Shown: one piece after another, positions 19,115 to 26,958 of the stretch
Layout of the letters: every line of letters starts with the position of its first letter
How positions within the stretch are numbered: position 1 is the stretch's first letter
DNA from: Clostridium_AD sp937920395
Lineage (GTDB): Bacteria; Bacillota; Clostridia; Clostridiales; Clostridiaceae
DNA length: 64,000 nucleotides
Direction of reading: 5' to 3'
Assembly (NCBI GenBank): GCA_052274345.1
Contig: DAVZGP010000005.1
Location: 36,665 to 100,664, forward strand
Translations under genes and position numbers: made by a program
The notes under the pieces: generated by a model
Database searches by the model: none
Told to the model about the DNA's origin: nothing
The model's input: the letters and a program-made list of their open reading frames with translations, nothing else

Positions 19115-19143
19115 TTGAATAATGTAAAAAATAAGTGTAAAAT
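19115..19143 (+). promoter_or_regulatory. Promoter of the riboswitch-controlled operon
   Basis: TTGAAT (19115-19120) and TAAAAT (19138-19143) are spaced by 17 nt. The predicted start near 19150 places the c-di-GMP aptamer at the very 5' end of the transcript, as expected for this riboswitch class. Confidence 0.65.
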
Positions 19144-19164
19144 CATAATTAAGTAAATATTGAT

Positions 19165-19255
19165 AATAGCATACTTGCTGAAAAGTGAGGGCGCAAAGCT
19201 ATGGGTCTAAAGAAAATTATTTTTCCATGATCGCCAGGTTTCCAAAATATAGTTA
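19165..19255 (+). promoter_or_regulatory. Cyclic di-GMP-I (GEMM-I) riboswitch aptamer
   Basis: The conserved GEMM-I core is present in order: an AATAGCA-type 5' segment, a short stem with a GAAA-containing loop, the hallmark GGGCGCAAAGCTATGGGTCT (19189-19208), a variable AT stem, and the receptor-side segment ATGATCGCCAGGTTTCC (19227-19243). This class senses the second messenger c-di-GMP. A terminator hairpin follows at 19288-19322 and the flavoenzyme gene at 19411, so control is probably at transcription termination. Whether ligand turns the operon on or off needs folding or experiment. Confidence 0.88.
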
Positions 19256-19287
19256 TAAAAATTAATTTATATATATGTTTGTATTTT

Positions 19288-19322
19288 GGTGTCTTAAATA
19301 AAAAGGCACTTTTTTATTTTTT
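19288..19322 (+). terminator. Expression-platform terminator of the c-di-GMP riboswitch
   Basis: Arms GTGTCTT and AAGGCAC pair fully (one G-T) around a 7-nt loop, followed by a run of Ts with a single A. It lies between aptamer and gene and is the likely regulated terminator. Confidence 0.8.
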
Positions 19323-19410
19323 GAAAAACATAGTATTAATGTTGACGTATATACTATTTGGATAAAGTTATTAGAAATTTTCTTATATTTTAAAAGGGAA
19401 GTGTATAAAA

Positions 19411-21369
19411 ATGAATAACAGTTTTAATAAAATTTTAGAGCCTTTTTATATTGGTGGAGTTAAGATACGTAATAGAATTGCAATGGCACCAATGACAACT
19501 CTTTATGCAGGTCATGATGGACAAGTAACACAGCAATTGGTGGAGTACTATGCTGCAAGAGCGAGAGGTGGAACAGGAATGGTAACCGTTGAAGGAGCTT
19601 ATGTAAATGAAACTGGTCTTCAAATTCCTGCATCTATTAATATTTGCGATGACAAATTTATTTCTGGACTATCTAGAGTAGCAGATGAGATAAAGGATAA
19701 TGGTGCGGTAGCTGTACTACAACTTATTCATTCTGGAATTCAAGCCTGGGTAGAACAGTCGGTGGGACCTAGTGAAATAGGGAGAATTGATGGTAAACCA
19801 ATATCTACAGAGAGTACACCAAGGGCACTTACTGCAAAAGAAACAGCACAGTTTGTGAATGATTTTGCGCAGGCAGCAAGAAGAGCTAAAATGGCAGGCT
19901 TTGATATGGTACAAGTCCATGGAACACATGGATATTTAATTATGCAATTTTTGTCGCCTAAAACTAATAAAAGAATTGACAACTATGGTGAAAACAGGGA
20001 CTTGTTTGCATTAGAAATTGTAAGAGCAATAAAAGAAAAATGTGGGAATAGTTACCCTGTAGTTTTTAGATTATGTGCAGATGAGTCATTAGGAGATTCT
20101 AATGTAAAAGGTGGAATAACAATAGACGATGCTAAACTTACGGCTAAAGCTTTAGAAGCTGCTGGAGTAGATGCTTTTGAAGTAACCGGTGGATCAGATG
20201 ATGTAATTGATCTTTATGTACCGTCGGCATATGTGCTAGATGGAAGGGAAGGTATATTTAAACAATATGCAAAAGAAATAAAGAAAGTAGTAAATGTGCC
20301 AGTTATAACTGGAGGTGGAGTAAATACGCCTGAAGTCGTAGAGGCTATAATTGAAGACGGCGGCGCTGATGCAGTATTTATTGGGAGACAGCTTATAGCT
20401 GATCCTGAGTGGGTGAATAAAGTTTCAGATAGTAAACCAGAAGATATTAGACCATGTGTAAAGTGTGTTGAATGTGGGGGTAGAATCGTATTTATGAAAG
20501 ATATGAGATGCTCCATTAACCCACTTAGTGGTAGAGAGTGGAAATACTTAAATGAGAAAGAGATACCATATGCAAGAGATAAAAAGAAAGTAATTGTAAT
20601 AGGCGCTGGGCCAGCAGGACTAGAAGCAGCAAGAACCGCAGCGCTAAGGGGTCATGATGTTACAATTGTTGAAAAAAGCAATCAATTAGGAGGTACAATA
20701 AATGTTGCTGCGGTTCCAAGTTTTAAAGGCAAATTTGGGGAGCTTATGGGTTGGTATTTAAAACAATTAGGTGATTTAAAAATAAATATTATATTAGATA
20801 AAAAAGCTGATATAGAATTGATAAAAGAAATTAATGCTGATGTTGTAATTGTTACAACAGGGTCAGAAGAAGTAATACCTGATATAACTGGTATTGAGAA
20901 TTCAGTGTTATCAACAGATGTATTATTGAAAAAAGTGGCAGTAGGAAAAAGAGTAATTGTTATTGGTGGTGGATTTGTTGGTACAGAGGTAGCACTTTAT
21001 TTAGCAAAACAGCATAAAGAAGTAATTGTATTTGAAGCGTCTGCAAATCCTGGCTTTGAAGTGTCTAGGGTAGCACTTTTAAGAAAAGGCGGATTATTTC
21101 AAAAGTATGGCGTTAAATATAATTTAAACACACCTGTAATTGATATATATGAAGATAAAGTATTAACTATCGGGAATTTAGGAAAAAAGATTTATACCGA
21201 GGCAAATACAATTGTTAATGCTGTGGGAAGAAAATCTGTTGTGGATGAGAAAATAACAGAATATTTAAAAGCAGAAGGAATAAAATATTTTATTCTAGGA
21301 GATGCAAAAAAAGTAGGAAAAGTGACAAATGCATTGCATGAGGCTTTTCAGGCGGCTATGTCAATATAA
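19411..21369 (+). CDS. Fe-S flavoenzyme of the old yellow enzyme family (enoate / 2,4-dienoyl-CoA reductase type)
   Basis: The 652-residue enzyme has an N-terminal FMN-binding TIM barrel (IRNRIAMAPMTTLYA; the HGTHGYLIMQFLSPKTNKR active-site region), a [4Fe-4S] site (Cys349, 352, 355 and 367; spacing x2, x2, x11) and a C-terminal FAD/NAD(P) domain with two dinucleotide motifs (VIGAGPAGLEAAR near 396; VIGGGFVGTEVALYLAKQ near 516). This architecture belongs to clostridial 2-enoate reductases and 2,4-dienoyl-CoA reductases, which reduce activated C=C bonds with NAD(P)H. The substrate is unknown. It is the first gene behind a c-di-GMP-I riboswitch; the chemoreceptor gene follows within about 25 nt. 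Confidence 0.9.
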   Translation: MNNSFNKILEPFYIGGVKIRNRIAMAPMTTLYAGHDGQVTQQLVEYYAARARGGTGMVTVEGAYVNETGLQIPASINICDDKFISGLSRVADEIKDNGAVAVLQLIHSGIQAWVEQSVGPSEIGRIDGKPISTESTPRALTAKETAQFVNDFAQAARRAKMAGFDMVQVHGTHGYLIMQFLSPKTNKRIDNYGENRDLFALEIVRAIKEKCGNSYPVVFRLCADESLGDSNVKGGITIDDAKLTAKALEAAGVDAFEVTGGSDDVIDLYVPSAYVLDGREGIFKQYAKEIKKVVNVPVITGGGVNTPEVVEAIIEDGGADAVFIGRQLIADPEWVNKVSDSKPEDIRPCVKCVECGGRIVFMKDMRCSINPLSGREWKYLNEKEIPYARDKKKVIVIGAGPAGLEAARTAALRGHDVTIVEKSNQLGGTINVAAVPSFKGKFGELMGWYLKQLGDLKINIILDKKADIELIKEINADVVIVTTGSEEVIPDITGIENSVLSTDVLLKKVAVGKRVIVIGGGFVGTEVALYLAKQHKEVIVFEASANPGFEVSRVALLRKGGLFQKYGVKYNLNTPVIDIYEDKVLTIGNLGKKIYTEANTIVNAVGRKSVVDEKITEYLKAEGIKYFILGDAKKVGKVTNALHEAFQAAMSI

Positions 21370-21394
21370 TATATATAAAATAGGAGATGTTAGT

Positions 21395-22546
21395 ATTATT
21401 AAATTAGTAGAATTAGAAGGGTTTAAGTCAGGAGCGGAGTTTCAGGTTAATCAAGTACCAGGTGGAGCTATATATTTTGTAATGGAAGGGGAAACAATTA
21501 CTTGGAAGTTAGCCTCAAATATTTTTGATATTAAAATGTTACAAATTGGATCGAAAATTTTAGAATCTAGTGCAGAGCGGCAGTGCATGAGGGCAAAGAA
21601 AACTATGACTTCCAATATACACAATAATAAATATGGAATTCATATAGCAGTTACAGCAACTCCAATAATAAATGAAAATAATGAAATTATAGGTGCTGTT
21701 TCTATAGCAATTCCTATTGTACAGCCAGTTATAGCGAGCTTTTCACATTTTGCGCCTATTATGGTAGAAATGTTTCCAGAAGGAGTATTTTTATATATTT
21801 CAGATTTTGAAAAAGTCATAAGTAGGCAGCCATCAGAAAAATTTGATATGCCAAGTGTGAAAGTTGGAGACTTGCTGGGCGCAAATAGTACAGGCTTATT
21901 AGCGATGAAAACAAAAGAACTATCAATTCAAACAGATGATGGTAAGTTATTTGGATTTCCCATATTAGTAATGAGTTATCCATTATTTGATAAAGATGAT
22001 AATAATGTTGTTGTAGGATCTTTGGGGATTATAGTACCAAAATCAGCAGCTAAAAAAATACGGGATGCATCAAATGATTTAAGTGAAGGTTTAATGTCAA
22101 TATCTGCAGCGGTTCAGCAACTTACTGCAATGGCATCAGAAATTCATTCAAGTGAGTTAGAATTGAGTAGAGGGATAAATAAGATTAATGCAATATCAGA
22201 AGAAATTGGTGAGATATCTATTTTTATTAAAGAGATATCTGGAAGAACAAATATATTAGGACTAAATGCTTCTATTGAAGCTGCAAGAGCAGGTGAAGTA
22301 GGTCGTGGGTTCACCATTGTAGCTAATGAAATACGAAGACTTTCAGAACAAACAAAAGGTACTGTGCCAAAGATAAAAGAGTTTACAGATAATATTAAAG
22401 TGGCAACTAATGAAACAATCAAGAAGTGCGACATAACACTGGCCTCTAGTCAAGAACAAGCTTCTGCAGCGCAAGAAATTACAGCAAGTATAGAAGAGTT
22501 AACGGCTTTGTCACAAAGCTTAAATGAAATAGCTAAAGATTTATAG
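21395..22546 (+). CDS. Soluble methyl-accepting chemotaxis-type signal transducer
   Basis: No transmembrane segment is visible. Residues 1 to about 190 form a sensory domain; the last about 180 residues form the MCP signalling hairpin, with the conserved tip SGRTNILGLNASIEAARAGEVGRGFTIVANEIRRLSEQ split here as a family hallmark region. The start is odd: GGAG at 21383-21386 is well placed only for an ATT codon at 21395 (or 21398); no ATG, GTG or TTG lies in frame there. ATG 21329, inside the upstream gene, opens the frame but has no ribosome site and adds non-family residues. The gene is coupled to the riboswitch-controlled flavoenzyme, suggesting a cytoplasmic redox or metabolite sensor for CheA. 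Confidence 0.85.
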   Translation: MIKLVELEGFKSGAEFQVNQVPGGAIYFVMEGETITWKLASNIFDIKMLQIGSKILESSAERQCMRAKKTMTSNIHNNKYGIHIAVTATPIINENNEIIGAVSIAIPIVQPVIASFSHFAPIMVEMFPEGVFLYISDFEKVISRQPSEKFDMPSVKVGDLLGANSTGLLAMKTKELSIQTDDGKLFGFPILVMSYPLFDKDDNNVVVGSLGIIVPKSAAKKIRDASNDLSEGLMSISAAVQQLTAMASEIHSSELELSRGINKINAISEEIGEISIFIKEISGRTNILGLNASIEAARAGEVGRGFTIVANEIRRLSEQTKGTVPKIKEFTDNIKVATNETIKKCDITLASSQEQASAAQEITASIEELTALSQSLNEIAKDL

Positions 22547-22712
22547 TTAATAATTTATTCAGTGATTACCACTAAAAAATTAGGTCTATATAATATTTTA
22601 ATATATTCGATAACTATAATATACGAAAATTAATCATTATATGTGAAAAGAAATATTGGTATAAAACATAATGATTATAGTTTTAGAAATAGTTAAAGGG
22701 GTAGATGTAATT

Positions 22713-23588
22713 ATGAAAGAGGTAAAAGTTTTAATTGTTGATGATTCACCTTTCCAAATAGCATTATTAACAGACGTACTCACAGAAAGTGGATTTGAGG
22801 TAGTTGGTGAAGCAAAATCTTTAAAAGAAGTTATTGATGCAGTTACAAGAGTTAGACCAGATTTAGTAACAATGGATATGACTCTTCCAGGAACAGATGG
22901 ATTTGAATGTACGAGAGCCATCCATAAAATTGATAAAGATATCAAAGTTATAATTGTTAGTTCGATGATGGATGAAGAACTTATAAGAAAAGCAAAAAAA
23001 ACTCATGTGTGTGGGTATATTCAAAAACCAGTTGATTCAGAAGAATTATCTTTATTAATAAATAGAGTTATGGCAGATGAAGAATTGTATTTAGAACTTG
23101 AGAAATTATATTCTGATGTATTTAAAGAGGCAATATTAAATATTTTTAATAAACTTACAAAGACGGTGCCAGAAATTACAGATGAAAGTAATGATAATAT
23201 TGCTATACATAGCGAAGGCATATCAATAGTTATGGGGATTACAGGTAAATATTCAGGTAGACTAATTTTGGATATGGCCTATAATACGGCTAAAAGCCTT
23301 GCAACGATATTATTAAAAAGAGATCCTAAAAACGATGAAGAGTTACTTAATGTTATGTCAGAAATAGCCAATATGTTTGCAGGAAATGCATGCTCAATGA
23401 TAAATAAGAAAAACAAATTGTTTGGGCTAAGAGTTGCACCACCAACTATATTTCATGGTGAGTCAATAAATATATCAAAGGCTGAACTAGAGAATACATT
23501 TTCTGCTATTGTGAAATCTCAATTTGGAAATATGACAATAAACATAGGGTTTAATAGAGGTGAAGGTGAATGGATGTCAATTATATAA
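22713..23588 (+). CDS. CheY-type receiver fused to a CheX/CheC-like phosphatase domain
   Basis: The 291-residue protein has a CheY-like receiver (VLIVDDSPFQ; phosphoacceptor Asp55 in TMDMTLPG; Lys in YIQKPVDS) followed by a CheX-like domain. That domain has the phosphatase signature E-x-x-N in VMSEIANMFAGNA. CheX and CheC dephosphorylate CheY-P, so the protein may control its own or another receiver's lifetime. ATG 22713 is preferred (AAAGGGG upstream; the extra N-terminal residues of the longer ORF do not belong to a receiver). It overlaps a stand-alone CheX gene by 19 nt. Confidence 0.85.
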   Translation: MKEVKVLIVDDSPFQIALLTDVLTESGFEVVGEAKSLKEVIDAVTRVRPDLVTMDMTLPGTDGFECTRAIHKIDKDIKVIIVSSMMDEELIRKAKKTHVCGYIQKPVDSEELSLLINRVMADEELYLELEKLYSDVFKEAILNIFNKLTKTVPEITDESNDNIAIHSEGISIVMGITGKYSGRLILDMAYNTAKSLATILLKRDPKNDEELLNVMSEIANMFAGNACSMINKKNKLFGLRVAPPTIFHGESINISKAELENTFSAIVKSQFGNMTINIGFNRGEGEWMSII

Positions 23589-24037
23589 ATCCAGTTTTAG
23601 AATCATTTAATATTATATTACCACAGCTGGGATTAAATGATATTAAAAAGAATGGAATTAGTGTAAAGGGTAAATATATAAAAAGCAAAGGCGTTGTGAT
23701 TATTATTGGAATCATTGGAGATGTTAAAGGCAATATCATTTATGGTATGAGTGTTGACACTGCAAAAAAAATTGCCTCAATAATGATGATGGGCACCCCT
23801 GTAGACATCTTTGATGAGTTACCACAAAGCGCTATCTCAGAACTTGTTAATATGTTAACAGCAAATGTTGTAATGAATTTTTCAAAGGATAATATAAATA
23901 TAGATATCTCTACACCAACACTTATTGAGGGTGATTTCACCGCAAGTAGTAACGCTGATAAAGTTCTATGCGTGGAAATGAGTGTAGATGGTATGATTAT
24001 TGAAGTAAATATTTCTTTAGAAAAGAATACTATATAA
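23570..24037 (+). CDS. cheX: CheX-like CheY-P phosphatase
   Basis: The 155-residue protein matches CheX: an ISVKGKYI-type beta strand, then the helix SAISELVNMLTANV carrying the E-x-x-N catalytic pair, and the repeated beta segments of the fold. CheX dimers remove phosphate from CheY-P in bacteria that lack CheZ. It begins inside the end of the CheY-CheX fusion gene (19-nt overlap), so the two are translationally coupled and probably act together. Confidence 0.85.
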   Translation: MDVNYINPVLESFNIILPQLGLNDIKKNGISVKGKYIKSKGVVIIIGIIGDVKGNIIYGMSVDTAKKIASIMMMGTPVDIFDELPQSAISELVNMLTANVVMNFSKDNINIDISTPTLIEGDFTASSNADKVLCVEMSVDGMIIEVNISLEKNTI

Positions 24038-24060
24038 AGGTATATTATTGTTATTTTTAT

Positions 24061-24115
24061 TAAAAGCAAAAGAGAGTGAATTATATTAAATTCGCTCTCT
24101 TTTGCTTTTATTGTT
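24061..24115. terminator. Bidirectional terminator between cheX and the DUF362 gene
   Basis: A stem of about 20 bp (arm TAAAAGCAAAAGAGAG) with an AT-rich loop is flanked by A- and T-runs and lies between convergent genes. Confidence 0.88.
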
Positions 24116-24122
24116 ATATAAT

Positions 24123-25229
24123 TTAAATTGTAATTAATTCATATTCTTTGTTACCTAGATTTAATTTTACAGCATGGTCGATAGCAACCTTCCAATTAGT
24201 TTCAGGGCTGACATCAGTGAAATGGTCATGATTTTTTTCACCATCTTTATCAAGGATACTTCCAGGTATGATAGGTTGACCATTTACCGCATCTGCACAA
24301 GCAACATCTAGTGCAACAGGATCAAAAGAAGCAAACATGCCTACATCTGGAACAATTGGTACATCGTTCTCTCCATGACAGTCACAGTAGGGAGATACAT
24401 CAATAACTAGACTGATATGGAAGTTTGGACGATCGCTTATAACAGCGGATGAATATTCTGCAATTTTTTTATTTAAAATATCATTTGATTCATCTGATGC
24501 AGGTAAAACGGCATCCATAGGACAGACACCAATGCATCTACCACAGCCAACACATTTATCGTGATTAATAGTAGCTTTCTTTTGTGTTATTGTAATAGCA
24601 TTGAGAGCACAGTTCTTAGCACACTGACCACAACCTATACAATCATCATGTGAGATATATGGTTTTCCACTGCTGTGCATTTCCATCTTACCTGCACGGG
24701 ATCCACAACCCATACCTATATTTTTAAGAGTACCACCAATGCCAGCTGCTTCATGTCCCTTAAAATGAGTTAAGGTAATAAATACATCTGCATCCATTAT
24801 AGCATGACCAATCTTTGCCTCTTTTACATATTGACCACCTTTAACAGGAACTAAAACTTCGTCGGTACCTTTTAATCCATCGCCAATTATAATATGACAG
24901 TCTGTAGAAAATGGAGAAAAACCATTGACATAAGCAGAATCTAGATGGTCTAGAGCGTTCTTTCTACCACCGACATATAAAGTGTTACAATCAGTAAGGA
25001 ATGGCTTTCCACCTAATTCCTTTACAATATCTACTACTGTTTTAGCATAATTCGGACGTAGATATGCTAGATTGCCAGGTTCTCCAAAATGAATTTTAAT
25101 AGCCGTGAATTTTTTGTCAAAATTAATTTGACCAATTCCAGCTGCTTTAATTAGGCGTGTCAACTTTTGTTGCAAATTCTCTTTAAGTGTTGTGTGCATA
25201 TCAGTAAAATATACTTTTGATTTTTCCAT
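24123..25229 (-). CDS. DUF362 protein with two [4Fe-4S] ferredoxin motifs
   Basis: The 368-residue protein has an N-terminal DUF362 region (IKIHFGEPGNLAYLRPNYAKT; LTHFKGHEAAGIGGTLKNIGMGCGSR) and two bacterial ferredoxin motifs in the middle: CIGCGQCAKNCALNA and CVGCGRCIGVCPMDA. A third Cys cluster, YCDCHGEND, follows. The family is a widespread, poorly understood iron-sulfur protein of anaerobes, probably involved in electron transfer; the partner is unknown. A strong GGAGG lies upstream of the ATG. It stands alone between a terminator and a gene-poor stretch. Confidence 0.88.
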   Translation of the reverse strand: MEKSKVYFTDMHTTLKENLQQKLTRLIKAAGIGQINFDKKFTAIKIHFGEPGNLAYLRPNYAKTVVDIVKELGGKPFLTDCNTLYVGGRKNALDHLDSAYVNGFSPFSTDCHIIIGDGLKGTDEVLVPVKGGQYVKEAKIGHAIMDADVFITLTHFKGHEAAGIGGTLKNIGMGCGSRAGKMEMHSSGKPYISHDDCIGCGQCAKNCALNAITITQKKATINHDKCVGCGRCIGVCPMDAVLPASDESNDILNKKIAEYSSAVISDRPNFHISLVIDVSPYCDCHGENDVPIVPDVGMFASFDPVALDVACADAVNGQPIIPGSILDKDGEKNHDHFTDVSPETNWKVAIDHAVKLNLGNKEYELITI

Positions 25230-25528
25230 GTTTAATAACCTCCAAGGTTTATAAAATTTTATTCTTAAGTAAGAATAGGTTTTGTCTTTTATTCTATGAC
25301 TAAAAGATATTCTACAAAAAATTAGTTTGAAATTTTAATTAGTATGTATTCACTAGTATAAATACTTATCAACCTCCATTATATATGTTTTCTTAGAAAA
25401 AGAAAACACGTACTTTTATGTTAGATACTATATAAAAGGTACGTGGTGATATGGATTATTAAAATTAAAATTAGATGTTGTTATAAATTGTTCATTATTT
25501 AGACATGAAATCAGCACATATATTTTAG
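25230..25528. other. Gene-free stretch between the DUF362 gene and a PAP2 remnant
   Basis: Except for the inverted repeat at 25407-25445 I see no gene or clear promoter. The DNA just upstream of the PAP2 remnant gives no PAP2 N-terminus in any frame, so that part of the gene is lost. Confidence 0.5.
25407..25445. repeat. Imperfect inverted repeat
   Basis: A 12-bp inverted repeat (arms CACGTACTTTTA and its complement with one wobble) with a spacer of about 14 nt. There is no T-run, so it is not an obvious terminator. It may be a leftover of a mobile element or an operator. Confidence 0.45.
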
Positions 25529-25924
25529 GTATTATTTATTACTCCATTTTATGTTACCTTTTATTTACAAAACGTTTGGCTCGTTTATGGTCATGCAGAC
25601 CCACTTTCACGTAACATGTCATATGCTGAGGCAGCAAAAAGTACGTTGAATGGTTTACCATCTATTCATAAGTCAATAGCTTTTGCTATGTTCCTTTTAG
25701 TCCTTCGAGAACGTAACACTATATTTAAATGGATTTGGGGATTTTTTTGTTTAAGTGTCATTTATTCAACAATGTATTTAGAAATTCACTGGGTTATAGA
25801 TGTAATAGCAGGTATGATTTTTGGATTTTTAATTGTTAAGTTGGTAGACTTTGTATTAATTAAAGCAAACAATATATTAGGTCGTAGATTTAATAATATT
25901 AAGCATAGTACATATTATGTATAA
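25529..25924 (+). pseudogene. Truncated PAP2/inositolphosphotransferase-like membrane protein
   Basis: The open frame runs from 25529 (after an in-frame TAG) and reads through the ATG at 25616 without a break in similarity (TPFYVTFYLQNVW ... DPLSRN). The second and third PAP2 motifs are recognisable as LPSIHKSIAFAM and STMYLEIHWVIDVIAG, although His/Ser/Arg residues of the canonical SRxxxGxHxxxD have partly changed. The N-terminal helices and the first motif are missing and there is no ribosome site. I regard it as an N-terminally truncated relic. A terminator follows. Confidence 0.65.
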
Positions 25925-25946
25925 TAATATAATTAAGCAGATTTTA

Positions 25947-25989
25947 ACAAGCTCTGAGAGAAATATTACGGAGTTTGTTATTTTTTTTT
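25947..25989 (+). terminator. Terminator after the PAP2 relic
   Basis: Arms AACAAGCTC and GAGTTTGTT pair (one G-T), followed by a 10-nt T-run. Confidence 0.8.
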
Positions 25990-26178
25990 GTAAAAAATTG
26001 AAGGGTAATGATAATTGTTTGTAGAATTATGGTATAGGGCATTTTAAATTAAATAATATATTATTTCAATTATTGGATACAATTAAAGGTTAAGGGACTA
26101 CTTAATTAAAGAAAATTTGTGAAATGAAAATTAATACATAGATTTAAATAAATATAAACGGGAGGAGTTGATTAATCA

Positions 26179-26820
26179 ATGCCAGATATTTGGATGTGTA
26201 TAGGTAATATACGAGGTGCTACAGAAGGAAAGTTGTTTTCAAGTTATGGAGAAGTTTTTACGGTGATTAATAAAACAAGATTAACTAGTATGGATAAAGG
26301 GATAAAACTATTTGTAAGTAATGATGAAATAAGCAAATATTTTAAGCATCTAGAGCCTAATTATTCAGTTTATGGGGTTTGGGTAACAAATGGGTATGAT
26401 AACTTTTTAAGGAAACTATTTAATTTGAGACCTAAAAAAAAATTAAGTTATAGTAGAGTAAATCTAGACGTATTTGACAGGGGAACTCTTCAAAGAATTT
26501 ACATAGAATTATTATCATATCTTTATAAAGTAAAATCAGATAAACTTCTTATACAATTTTCTACAATAATAAAATATCAATTAGAATCTTTAAAGATGAT
26601 TTATAAAAACAAAGATTTAGTTAATTTTGATGAAGAGTTTGAGCAAACAAAAATACAGTTTAGAAAAATATATGAATTCTGTAATTCAATAGAACTTAAA
26701 ACTGATCAAATTGAATTAGAGTATAGAATTAAAGTAATTAAGGACCTAATGGAAAAAAGAAAAGAAATAAATAAGTTAAACATATTAATGTTAGACGAAA
26801 TTAATAAAATGAAAGATTAA
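26179..26820 (+). CDS. Hypothetical protein, 213 residues
   Basis: I do not recognise this protein. It has a strong GGGAGGAG ribosome site. Residues 1-90 look globular (MPDIWMCIGNIRGATEGKLF, YSVYGVWVTNGYDNF), and the remaining 120 residues are highly charged and helical (Lys/Glu/Ile/Leu), probably with coiled-coil segments. There is no signal peptide or TM segment. Composition matches neighbouring genes, so recent transfer is not suggested. It lies between a PAP2 relic and a MarR relic. Confidence 0.65.
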   Translation: MPDIWMCIGNIRGATEGKLFSSYGEVFTVINKTRLTSMDKGIKLFVSNDEISKYFKHLEPNYSVYGVWVTNGYDNFLRKLFNLRPKKKLSYSRVNLDVFDRGTLQRIYIELLSYLYKVKSDKLLIQFSTIIKYQLESLKMIYKNKDLVNFDEEFEQTKIQFRKIYEFCNSIELKTDQIELEYRIKVIKDLMEKRKEINKLNILMLDEINKMKD

Positions 26821-26824
26821 AAAA

Positions 26825-26917
26825 ATGAGAAAAAAAGCATTTGAAGATTTTACAGTTGAGCAGCAGGAAGAAACGTTTCGACTATTAACAAAGATGCTAA
26901 ATAATTTATCTAATTAG
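26825..26917 (+). pseudogene. C-terminal relic of a MarR-type regulator
   Basis: A 30-codon frame, just 4 nt after the preceding stop, reads MRKKAFEDFTVEQQEETFRL followed by LTKMLNNLSN. This has the look of the last helix of MarR-family proteins (F..FT.EE...F..LL.KM..NL). There is no DNA-binding domain upstream in any frame. It sits in front of a broken YczE/kinase gene that it may once have regulated. The family assignment is by pattern only. Confidence 0.45.
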
Positions 26918-26958
26918 AAAGAAACTAATGAAAAAAAGAAGGAGAGTGAAACTCTAGA

